Below, piece after piece: positions 26,718-33,991 of a stretch of DNA of 64,000 nt. This DNA is from QHXQ01 sp036389395 (lineage in GTDB: Bacteria > Acidobacteriota > Blastocatellia > Pyrinomonadales > Pyrinomonadaceae). Position 1 is the first letter of the stretch; the number at the start of each line of letters is the position of its first letter. The stretch lies in NCBI GenBank assembly GCA_036389395.1, contig DASVPY010000065.1, forward strand, positions 1-64,000, given 5' to 3'. A program made the position numbers and the translations under genes. The notes below the pieces were generated by a model that searched no databases, was not told the origin of the DNA, and saw only the letters and a list, made by a program, of their open reading frames with translations.

Positions 26718-28037
26718 ATGCGCTTCGTCTTCACCAGACTCTTCTACGCCCTGCTCGCGGGCGGCTTCGTGCTGCTCTCCCTGTCCTGGCACAGACCCGC
26801 GCTGCGCTGGGCCACCCTCGCCTACGACGCGGCGCTGCTCCTCTTCGCCCTGCTCGACGCGCGCCTGAGCCGCTGGCCCGCGGGCGTGCGCGTCGAGCGC
26901 GAGTTGGGCGGGCGCTTCCACATCGGCGCGGAGACGGAGGTGCGCGTCCACGTCTACAACGAAGGCGCGCGCCCGTTCACGGCGCGCGTCAAGGACGAGT
27001 ACCCGCCCGCGCTCCGGCTCGAAGCGCCGCGCGAGGCGGCGGTGCGCGTCGCGCCGCGCGCCAGCGCGACGCTCGTCTACACGCTCACGCCGCCGCGCCG
27101 CGGGCGTTACGAGTTCGGGCGCGTCGCCGTGCGTTACCGCTCGCGGCTGGGGCTGGTGTGGGTGACGGCGGCCGCGGCCGAACCGCAGGGCGTCAAGGTC
27201 TACCCGAACTTGCGGCGGGCGCGCGAGGCGGAGTTGAAGGCGCTCGGCGCGCGCTCGCTCGTCGCCACGCGGCGGCGCACGGCCTGGCGCGGCGAGGGGC
27301 GCGACTTCGAGTCCCTGCGCGAGTACGTGCCCGGCGACGAGTTGCGCCACATCGCCTGGGGCGCGACCGCCAAGCGCGGCCGCCTGACCACGCGCCAGTA
27401 CCAGATCGAACGCGATCAGACCGTGCTCGTCGCCCTGGACGCCGGCCGCCTGATGACCGCGCGCATCGAGCAGGAGACGAAGTTCGACTCGGCCATACAC
27501 GCGGCACTGGCCTTGATGTCGGCGGCCGAGCGCGGCGGCGATCACACCGCCCTGACGGTCTTCGGCCGGCGCGTGCGCGCCTACGTCCCGCCCGGACGCG
27601 GGCACGAGCAGACCGAGGCGGTCATCGAAGCCCTGCACGCGCTTGAGCCGGAGCTGATCGAGCCGTCCTACACGCGCGCCTTCCAGCACATCGCGGCCAA
27701 CTGCAAGCGCCGCGCGCTCGTCGTCGTGCTCACTGATCTGGTGGACGAGGAAGGCTCGCGCGAGCTGCTCACGTCGCTCCGACTCCTGCGCCCGCGCCAC
27801 CTGCCGCTCGTCGTCTGCATCGCCGACCGCGACCTGCGCGCCGCCGTCACCGATCCGCCCGAACACCTGCGCGCCCTCTTCAACCAGTCGGTCGCCGAAG
27901 AGATCATGTTCCAACGCGAAGCCGCCCTGCGCCTCGTCGAACAACAGGGCGGCCTCGCCCTCGACGTGACGACCGCCGCCCTCGTGCCCAACCTGCTTGA
28001 GACTTACATCCGCGTGAAGGAACGCGGCCTACTCTGA
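26718..28037 (+). CDS. DUF58 protein (VWA-like, MoxR partner)
   Basis: A 439-residue DUF58 protein, the usual partner of MoxR. Two hydrophobic helices (about 8-24 and 30-48) anchor it; a beta-sandwich domain follows (about 55-150), then the signature REYVPGDELRHIAWGATAKR (about 206-225) and a VWA-like domain (VLVALDAGR; VVVLTDLVDEE). The DxSxS MIDAS sequence is replaced by DAGRL, as in many DUF58 members. Start ATG 26718. The 3' end overlaps the convergent SpoIIM gene by 9 bp. Confidence 0.93.
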   Translation: MRFVFTRLFYALLAGGFVLLSLSWHRPALRWATLAYDAALLLFALLDARLSRWPAGVRVERELGGRFHIGAETEVRVHVYNEGARPFTARVKDEYPPALRLEAPREAAVRVAPRASATLVYTLTPPRRGRYEFGRVAVRYRSRLGLVWVTAAAAEPQGVKVYPNLRRAREAELKALGARSLVATRRRTAWRGEGRDFESLREYVPGDELRHIAWGATAKRGRLTTRQYQIERDQTVLVALDAGRLMTARIEQETKFDSAIHAALALMSAAERGGDHTALTVFGRRVRAYVPPGRGHEQTEAVIEALHALEPELIEPSYTRAFQHIAANCKRRALVVVLTDLVDEEGSRELLTSLRLLRPRHLPLVVCIADRDLRAAVTDPPEHLRALFNQSVAEEIMFQREAALRLVEQQGGLALDVTTAALVPNLLETYIRVKERGLL

Positions 28038-29003
28038 AGTTTCCACGTCTCTACCCGCCAGCAGCAAGTAAGTGTAGAGCGCGAGGCCGGTGAGCGCGGC
28101 GACGGAGTATTTGAAGGCGGGGTTGATGGGGGCGGGGGAGATGAAGCCTTCGATTGTGCCGGCGACGGCGAGCAGCGGGATGCAGGCGACGACGAGGACG
28201 AGGGCTTCGCGGGCGCGCAGGCGCAGGGCGTCGAAGCGGGTCAGGTCGCCGGGCATGAGGATGGCGCTGCCGAGCATGAGACCCGCGCCGCCCGCGAAGA
28301 AGATGCAGGAGAGTTCGACGACGCCGTGCCCGACCATGAAGGTTAGCAGTTCGTGCCCGTAGGCGGCGCGGTAGGTGAGCGCGAGCACCGCGCCGACCGA
28401 CGCGCCGTTGTAGGCCAGGATGTAGAGCGAGCCGACGCCGAGGAGCGCGCCCCAGGCGAAGGCGAGGAACGTGACGTTGATGTTGTTGGTGGCGATGCCG
28501 GCGGCGGCGATCTGGTTGGCCTTGTTCGCTTCGAGCCACCAGCGCGGGCGCTCCGTCTCGATCTTGACGCGCTCCTCGGCGGGCACGCCGGCCAGCTCCG
28601 AGAAGTCTGCGTTGCGCATCGTGCCGACGAAGCCGGCGGCGAAGAAGACCCAGAAGCAGAGCGCGGCGGTCGCCGTGTAGCGCCACGTGCGGCGGAAGGT
28701 GCGCGGCAGTTCGGTCTGGAAGAAGTGGCGTATGCGGCGGCGGCCTTCGGCCGACTCGGCGCGGTAGATGCGGCCGTGGGCGCGGATGACGAGACTGTTG
28801 AGGTAGTTGACTAAGCGCGGATCGCGCGACTCGGCGCGCGCAATCGCAAGGTCGGAGGCGGTGCGGCGGTAGATGCGCCCCAGCTCGCGCACCTCCTCGC
28901 GGTGCAGGCGGCGCAAGGCCATGCGGTCGAGCAGGCCCAGCAGGTCTTCGAGCCGCTGCCACGCGCTCTTGCGGTCGTTGATGAAACGGTCGGTGGGAGC
29001 CAT
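28029..29003 (-). CDS. SpoIIM family (DUF95) membrane protein
   Basis: A 324-residue membrane protein of the stage II sporulation protein M family. A basic N-terminal helical domain (about 1-100) precedes about five membrane helices from residue 110, with the conserved NNINVTFLAFAWG and FMVGHGVVELSCIFFAGGAG. In non-sporulating bacteria SpoIIM homologues usually sit with MoxR/DUF58, as here. The true role outside sporulation is unknown. It is convergent with DUF58 and overlaps it by 9 bp. Upstream lies the GNAT gene on the same strand, 19 bp away, so these two are likely co-transcribed. Confidence 0.92.
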   Translation of the reverse strand: MAPTDRFINDRKSAWQRLEDLLGLLDRMALRRLHREEVRELGRIYRRTASDLAIARAESRDPRLVNYLNSLVIRAHGRIYRAESAEGRRRIRHFFQTELPRTFRRTWRYTATAALCFWVFFAAGFVGTMRNADFSELAGVPAEERVKIETERPRWWLEANKANQIAAAGIATNNINVTFLAFAWGALLGVGSLYILAYNGASVGAVLALTYRAAYGHELLTFMVGHGVVELSCIFFAGGAGLMLGSAILMPGDLTRFDALRLRAREALVLVVACIPLLAVAGTIEGFISPAPINPAFKYSVAALTGLALYTYLLLAGRDVETSE

Positions 29004-29022
29004 GTCACGTCCCTCGCGCGGT

Positions 29023-29526
29023 TCAACGCGTCGCGGCGGGCGCGCGGTGTTCCATCTCCCAGTAGACGCCGAGGTCTGCGGTGACGACGAAGCCGAGCCG
29101 CTCGTAGAGGCGGCGCGCGCCGTCGTTCGACTTGAGCACCGTGAGGCGCACGGGCCGGGCGGCGCTGTCAGCCTCGGCGATCAGGTCTTTGATGAGGCGC
29201 GTGCCGAGGCCGCCGCCGCGCGCGGCGGGCAGCAGCGCGATGTCCACGAGCGTGAACGCGTCCGCCTCGCGCGCCACCCAGATGCGGCCCGCGGGCTGTC
29301 CGTCGAGCAGTATGAGTTGATGACCGGCCGCCGGGTAGCGAGCGTTGTAGGCGCGGCGCTGCGCCTCGAACTGCATCCGCAGGAGCGGCGCGAGCTGCGC
29401 TTCGCTCAAGCCCATCGGCGCGAACTCGTCGGCGCGCGTGCTCGCGTAGAGCGTGAAGAGAAAGCCCTCGTCTTCGGGTGCGACGGGGCGCAGCGTCAGC
29501 GCGGGCGGCGGCGTCTGTTCGTTCAT
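29023..29526 (-). CDS. GNAT family N-acetyltransferase
   Basis: A 167-residue GNAT fold enzyme that would move an acetyl group from acetyl-CoA to an amine. Motif A is LLPAARGGGLGTRLI (about 104-118), and the C-terminal NDGARRLYERLGF is typical. The N-terminal part (FAPMGLSEAQLAPLLRMQFEAQ) resembles the GNAT subgroup often found beside phage-tail-collar and DUF6916 genes; the next upstream gene here encodes a DUF6916-like protein. Acceptor substrate unknown. Confidence 0.9.
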   Translation of the reverse strand: MNEQTPPPALTLRPVAPEDEGFLFTLYASTRADEFAPMGLSEAQLAPLLRMQFEAQRRAYNARYPAAGHQLILLDGQPAGRIWVAREADAFTLVDIALLPAARGGGLGTRLIKDLIAEADSAARPVRLTVLKSNDGARRLYERLGFVVTADLGVYWEMEHRAPAATR

Positions 29527-29618
29527 CGTCGGCAGCTTAAGCCGGCGGCGGCGCGCCGAGCAAGAGTAGACGCGGGCGCGGGTAAGACCGAGTGCGGGTC
29601 GCGCCGCCCGCCGGCCGT

Positions 29619-30080
29619 TTAAGAGTAGAGCCGGTTGACGACAGCTTCGTAGCGCGCGCCGCCCGCCTGGCCCTGACTCACCGGCACGATGAGCAGCGAG
29701 AACTCGCCGAGCGCGGCGTGCTTGAGCCGGTAGGTGGCCTGCGGCAGCGCCTTGCGCCCGCCTGAAGTGAACAGCAGCGAGAAGCCCTCGCGCCCGGCCA
29801 GCGCGCGCACGTCCGCGCCGCGCGGGCGCGGCAGATCACTGACGCCGACGAGCGTCAGCGGCAGCGCGCGGCCGTCTTCGCCCGCGTACGCGTTGAACTG
29901 CGACTTCAGGTAGGGGACGAACGAAGCCTTCGTCAGATAGTAGACCGGGTCGAGCTGGCTCGCGTAGGGGAGGGGGAAGGCGGCGGCGTGCGCGCCCGCG
30001 CGCGCCGACGAGCGAAGGGGCACGCCCGCGAAGAGCGCGGCGACGGCGCTCGCGCGCAAGAACTTGCGTCGAGTGAACAT
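29619..30080 (-). CDS. Tat-exported DUF6916-like protein
   Basis: A 153-residue protein with a twin-arginine signal (FTRRKFLRASAVAALFAG) and a small beta-rich domain with SQLDPVYYLTKASFVPYLKSQF and FSLLFTSGG, which matches my memory of DUF6916 domains. Such domains are known from genes next to phage-tail-collar-like proteins, where no function is proven. No tail-collar gene is nearby here. Same strand as and 92 bp upstream of the GNAT gene. Confidence 0.78.
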   Translation of the reverse strand: MFTRRKFLRASAVAALFAGVPLRSSARAGAHAAAFPLPYASQLDPVYYLTKASFVPYLKSQFNAYAGEDGRALPLTLVGVSDLPRPRGADVRALAGREGFSLLFTSGGRKALPQATYRLKHAALGEFSLLIVPVSQGQAGGARYEAVVNRLYS

Positions 30081-30257
30081 GAAATGATTTCTCCAGGGAA
30101 CAGTCGGAATGGCAGGACAGCGTTGCGACCGGGCTGTCTAATCTCAGTCTAACGTTTCCGCCGCGCGGCTTACAACACCGCGGCTCGTTTTTTTTCGACC
30201 GCGGCGGCGCAAAATTTCCGTTGCCCTCGCGCCGCGAAGAGTGAGAGCATAAAGCCC

Positions 30258-31946
30258 GTGGGCGACTGGACGCGCATCGTCGAGTGTGTGCCGAACTTCA
30301 GCGAGGGGCGGCGCGGGGAGGTCGTCGCGCAACTCGTCGCCGCCGTCGCGGGCGTGCCCGGCGTCTTCGTGCTCGACACGCACAGCGACCCCGACCACAA
30401 CCGCACGGTCATCACCTACGCGGGCACGCCCGCGGCCACGGTCGAGGCCGCGGTGCGCGCGGCGGCCGCCGCCGCCGCGTTGATCGATCTGCGCGCGCAC
30501 GCGGGCGTACACCCGCGCGTGGGCGCGCTCGACGTGCTGCCGTTCGTGCCCGTGCGCGGCGTGACGCTGGCGGACTGCGTGCGGCTGGCGCACGAGGCGG
30601 GCGCGCGCATCGCCGCGGAGGTCGGCGTGCCCGTCTACTTCTACGAGGCGGCGGCGCTCAGGCCCGAGCGCGTCAACCTCGAAGACGTGCGGCGCGGCGG
30701 CTTCGAGCAACTGCGCGCCGAGATCGAACGTTTGCCGGAGCGCGCGCCGGACGTGGGCGCGGCGCGGCTGCACGAGCGCGCGGGCGCGTGCGTCGTCGGC
30801 GCGCGGCCCTTTCTCATCGCGTACAACGTCCACCTGCGCACGGAGGATGTCGGCATCGCGCGCCGCGTCGCGCGGGCGGTGCGCGGGCGCGACGGCGGTC
30901 TGCGCTACGTGAAGGCGCTCGGCTTCGCGCTGCCCGCGCGCGGGCTGACGCAGGTCTCGATGAACCTCGTGCGCTTCGAGCAGACGACATTGCACCACGC
31001 GTTCGCGGCCGTCGCGCGCGAGGCGGCGCGCTGGGGCGTGTCGGTCGCCGGCAGCGAACTGGTCGGTCTCGTCCCGCAGGCCGCGCTCGACCGCGCCGCC
31101 GAATACTTCCTCCAACTCGAAAACTTCACGCCCGCCCTCGTCCTTGAGAACCGCATCGCGCAGGAGATCGAGAAGGGGGAACGCCGCACGCAAGCGTCGG
31201 CCGAAGAAACGCAGACCGAAGAGTTGAATCCGTCATCGCCGAGCTTGTCATCGTCGGGCCTGTCGTCGTCGGCAAGCGCGTCGGCGTCGGACGCGCCGGC
31301 AGCGAGCGTGTCATCAGCGAGCTTGTCGCCTTCGAGCGCGACGGCGGAGGAGCGCGCGGCGTTCCAACTGCTGCCGGCTTCTTCGTCGGGCGGCGGTGCG
31401 GCGGCGGCGCAGGCGGGCGCGCTCGCGGCGGCGCTCGGCGAGACGCTAGCACGGCTGCTCGCGCGGCGCGGCGATGGCGCTGGCGCGGAGGCGCAAGAGG
31501 CTTTGCAGGCGCTCGCCGACCTGCGCGCGCGCCTCGCCGACGCGGTGGACGAAGACGCGGCCGCGTTCGCGCGGGTGCTGGCGGCGCGGCGGCTGCCGGA
31601 CGGCGGGGAAGACGAGCGGCGGCGGCGCGCGCGGGCCGTCGAAGAGGCTTTGAAGGGCGCGGCCGTCGTGCCGCTCGAAGTGGCACGCCTGGGCCTCCAG
31701 GCGTGCGAGTTGTTGGAGACGCTGGCGGAGTTGGGCGACGAGGCGTGGCTCTCGGACGCCGCGACCGGCACGCAGCTCGCGCGCGCGGCCGTGGCGAGCG
31801 CGCGCTACAACGTCCTGGTCAACGCCGCCGCCATCGAAGACGAGGAGTTTGCCGCCGAGCACCGCGCGCGCGCCGAAGACCTGCACGCGCGCACGCGCGA
31901 GATCGCCGCCCGCGTCGAAGCGATGTTCTTAGACTCGCTGCGCTAG
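30258..31946 (+). CDS. ftcD: Fused glutamate formimidoyltransferase / formimidoyl-THF cyclodeaminase
   Basis: A 562-residue bifunctional folate enzyme of histidine degradation. The N-terminal transferase (about 1-300) contains ECVPNFSEGR and HAGVHPRVGALDVLPF; H85 is the likely general base by comparison with vertebrate FTCD. The C-terminal cyclodeaminase domain (about 365-562) contains VVPLEVA and SDAATGTQLA. Between them (about 310-362) is a low-complexity Ser/Ala/Leu/Pro linker of about 50 residues, with short degenerate DNA repeats, not part of the family. Start is GTG at 30258. No other hut gene is in the window. A PilZ gene follows after 35 bp. Confidence 0.92.
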   Translation: MGDWTRIVECVPNFSEGRRGEVVAQLVAAVAGVPGVFVLDTHSDPDHNRTVITYAGTPAATVEAAVRAAAAAAALIDLRAHAGVHPRVGALDVLPFVPVRGVTLADCVRLAHEAGARIAAEVGVPVYFYEAAALRPERVNLEDVRRGGFEQLRAEIERLPERAPDVGAARLHERAGACVVGARPFLIAYNVHLRTEDVGIARRVARAVRGRDGGLRYVKALGFALPARGLTQVSMNLVRFEQTTLHHAFAAVAREAARWGVSVAGSELVGLVPQAALDRAAEYFLQLENFTPALVLENRIAQEIEKGERRTQASAEETQTEELNPSSPSLSSSGLSSSASASASDAPAASVSSASLSPSSATAEERAAFQLLPASSSGGGAAAAQAGALAAALGETLARLLARRGDGAGAEAQEALQALADLRARLADAVDEDAAAFARVLAARRLPDGGEDERRRRARAVEEALKGAAVVPLEVARLGLQACELLETLAELGDEAWLSDAATGTQLARAAVASARYNVLVNAAAIEDEEFAAEHRARAEDLHARTREIAARVEAMFLDSLR

Positions 31947-31981
31947 GCGCGCGCCGGCCTTTAGTGTTAGAGGGAACTACC

Positions 31982-32284
31982 ATGTCGCACGAACGCAGAG
32001 AGGAACCGCGCCGCGCCGTCTCGATTGAGGCGTGGTGGGAAGGCTTGTCGGGTCGCCACCAGGCGCGCGTGAGTGACCTGAGCATGGGCGGCTGCTTCAT
32101 AGACACGCTCGGCCGGGCCGAGGTGGGCGAGTTCCTGCTGCTGTCTCTGAAGCGGCCGGCGGGCGACTGGCTGCGGCTGCGCGGGCAAGTCGCCTCCGTC
32201 GATCCGCACGCCGGCTTCAGCCTCGCCTTCAGCTTCCTCACCGAAGAGGAACTGGCCGCGCTCGCGCAACTCCTCGGCGGCTGA
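31982..32284 (+). CDS. PilZ domain protein, predicted c-di-GMP binder
   Basis: A 100-residue single-domain PilZ protein. The c-di-GMP motif RxxxR is present (R6-E-E-P-R10), as is the DxSxxG motif (D32-L-S-M-G-G37). Both are the residues that contact the dinucleotide in known PilZ structures, so binding is likely. A GAGGGAAC site precedes the ATG. It is 35 bp downstream of ftcD on the same strand, but no functional link is obvious. It is followed by an A/T-rich region with the 21-bp array. Confidence 0.92.
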   Translation: MSHERREEPRRAVSIEAWWEGLSGRHQARVSDLSMGGCFIDTLGRAEVGEFLLLSLKRPAGDWLRLRGQVASVDPHAGFSLAFSFLTEEELAALAQLLGG

Positions 32285-32343
32285 GACTTCAGCCCGCCCG
32301 CGGCGTACTTAAATCGAGTTTTCTAAGCCCCCGCGCGAGGCGG

Positions 32344-32553
32344 AACGCATTTCGACCGCACTTTTACACACTTAATCTGCATCGGTACACATCTAATCCT
32401 CACCGGTACACACTTAATTCAAATCTTCACACACTTAATTTGCATCGGTACATATTTAATCCTTACCTGTACACGCTTAAACTGCATCGGGACACACTTC
32501 GACCGAAGGTTTACGCCCTTTGACCAAAGCGGAACACGTTTCGAGGGCAAAAG
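32344..32553. repeat. Ten-unit tandem array of degenerate 21-bp repeats
   Basis: Ten consecutive units of exactly 21 bp without any length change: starts at 32344, 32365, 32386, 32407, 32428, 32449, 32470, 32491, 32512 and 32533. The central units follow TACACACTTAATNTGCATCGG; the outer three to four drift to CGACC or GAGGG in the middle. On the minus strand each unit reads as seven codons, consensus P-M-Q-I-K-C-V, open in nine of ten units with one TGA in the fourth. Periodicity of 21 bp is two helical turns. There are no spacers, so it is not a CRISPR. Confidence 0.85.
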
Positions 32554-32572
32554 CAGGGTGCTATTGCGCGCT

Positions 32573-32727
32573 GGGGCGGTTTGCAGTTGAGAGTAGCGCG
32601 CGGCCGGTTTCACACAGAGTACACAGAGGGGACACAGAGGACACGGTAAGGAACTCTGTGTACTCTGTGTCTCCTCTGTGCCCTCTGTGTTGATCTTTTC
32701 GTCGGGTGAAGTCAACCACAAACCGTC
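32573..32727. repeat. CACAGAG-type palindrome, extended form
   Basis: Core 32612-32690 (ACACAGAGTACACAGAGGGG with its complement). The outer pair GGCGGTTTGCAGTTGA (32575) and TCAACCACAAACCGTCC (32713) is inverted. The right border is the stop codon of the alpha/beta hydrolase gene. The left flank (TAGCGCGCGGCCGGTTTCAC) is nearly identical to that of the element at 23634. Confidence 0.9.
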
Positions 32728-33747
32728 CTAGAGGTGCTTGCGGAGGAAGGTGACGATCTTCCAGCCGTCAATGTACTTCCAGGGGGCTTGACCGAGCGTG
32801 TAGTGGCCGCAGGGGAGCCAGTGTGCTTCGAGCGGGTGGCCCGTCGCGCGCACGGCCGCGAGCAGGTCGCGCGAGAGGTCAGCGGGGAAGGTCAGATCGT
32901 AGCGGGCGGCGATGAAGCGCATCGGGCGCGGCGGCTGTGCGGCGAGTCTGTCTATGTAGGCGAGCGGGCTGATCGGCAGCCAGTAGCGGCGCAGCTCCGC
33001 CAGCGTCGTGTGCGCGCCGAAGCCCGCGCGCACGTGCTCGGTCGAAAGCCCGCGCCAGACCACGTCGGCGAAGTAGCCGGAGACGTGGTTGAAGACGGCC
33101 GCCGCGATGAGCGGCTCGTGGACGAAGGTGAGGAACGCGGTACACGAGCCGATGCTCGTGCCCATGATGCCGACGCGTTCGTAGCCTGCCGCGCGCAGCC
33201 AAGCGACGGCGGCGCGCGCGTCGAGCACGGCCTGGCGCATGGATTGGAGCGTGCGCCCGACGTTGGGGCAGACGAGGAAGTCTGCGCGCTCAAGCCCGGC
33301 GGGGCGGCGCGCGTCGTGGTAAGGGAGCGACAGGCGCAGCGCGGCGATGCCGAGGCGCGCGAAGATGTGACCGAGTTCGACGTGGCTTTCGGGCTGCGCG
33401 TTCCAGTGCGGCAGCAGCAGGACGGCGCGGCGCGGGCGCACGTCAGACTTCGTGACGGGCGGGAAGAAGCGCGCGCGGACGGTGTCGTTCTCCGGCGCGG
33501 GCGTGCGCACGGCGCTCGTCCAGGTGAGCAGGTCGCCGCTCAATCGGTAGTCCGTGATCGGCGGCAGCGCGAAGAACTCGTCGCTGCGCGCGACGGCGCG
33601 CGCGGCGTGCTCGGCGAGCAGCGCGGCCGCGCCCGCGTCGTGCGCGTGCGCGCCGACGTGATCCGCGCCCCACTCGAAGGGCCGGACGAGCCGGTTCGTG
33701 TCGCGGCGCGCGAGCCGGCGCTCGCGCGCGTGCATCCAGCGGGCCAA
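32728..33747 (-). CDS. Alpha/beta hydrolase
   Basis: A hydrolase of about 340 residues with the nucleophile elbow GTSIGS in VGIMGTSIGSCTAFL, an oxyanion-side block LLLPHWNA, and a C-terminal catalytic-His region WLPCGHYTLG. It resembles the dienelactone-hydrolase/esterase-like proteins of about 350 aa found in soil bacteria. Ester or amide substrate unknown. The start is uncertain: TTG 33747 has GAGAGG 6 nt upstream; ATG 33735 and a TTG at 33795 are alternatives. The stop touches the palindrome at 32573. Single-gene transcript on the minus strand. Confidence 0.85.
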   Translation of the reverse strand: MARWMHARERRLARRDTNRLVRPFEWGADHVGAHAHDAGAAALLAEHAARAVARSDEFFALPPITDYRLSGDLLTWTSAVRTPAPENDTVRARFFPPVTKSDVRPRRAVLLLPHWNAQPESHVELGHIFARLGIAALRLSLPYHDARRPAGLERADFLVCPNVGRTLQSMRQAVLDARAAVAWLRAAGYERVGIMGTSIGSCTAFLTFVHEPLIAAAVFNHVSGYFADVVWRGLSTEHVRAGFGAHTTLAELRRYWLPISPLAYIDRLAAQPPRPMRFIAARYDLTFPADLSRDLLAAVRATGHPLEAHWLPCGHYTLGQAPWKYIDGWKIVTFLRKHL

Positions 33748-33831
33748 CAAAATCCTCTCAAGCCTCCGACGAAAATGTACGGGCGCGGGGCGCAAAGGTC
33801 AAAAGGCGCGGGCGGGAACGCGGGCCTCTCT

Positions 33832-33978
33832 GCCGGGAGCGCGGGCATCCCTGCCCACCAAGCGTGCGTCAGCACGCTAACGAAGTAACGGCGGCACGCA
33901 ACGTTAACGTTGCGTGCCGCCGCTTCGTTTCTTCGCGCTCACGCGCTCATGGCGGGCAGGGATGCCCGCGCTCCCGGC
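33832..33978. repeat. Nested compound palindrome
   Basis: Outer arms 33832-33859 and 33951-33978 match at 27 of 28 positions (GCCGGGAGCGCGGGCATCCC core). Inside lie a 7-bp hairpin AGCGTGC/GCACGCT (33861-33878) and an inner palindrome (about 33879-33929) around GCACGCAACGTTAACGTTGCGTGC. It lies between the 5' end of the hydrolase and the 3' end of the subtilase, ending 14 bp from the latter's stop. The outer arm recurs as a smaller hairpin at 49554. Confidence 0.88.
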
Positions 33979-33991
33979 ATTAAGGCCGAGG

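Larger units (their letters stand above)
32285..32727. other. 443-bp convergent gap made of two repeat elements
   Basis: Between the PilZ stop and the hydrolase stop, almost everything is repeat: a ten-unit 21-bp tandem array (32344-32553) and an extended CACAGAG palindrome (32573-32727). A frame of 100 codons on the minus strand spans parts of both and is not a credible gene. Confidence 0.7.

Noticed and set aside
32344..32553. CRISPR array
   Set aside because: Units are contiguous at 21 bp with no unique spacers and no cas genes nearby.
32419..32721. 100-codon minus-strand frame through the CACAGAG element and part of the 21-bp array
   Set aside because: It is composed of repeat DNA (Thr-Glu-Gly type translation, then P-M-Q-I-K-C-V heptads) and has no ribosome-binding site; listed as repeats instead.
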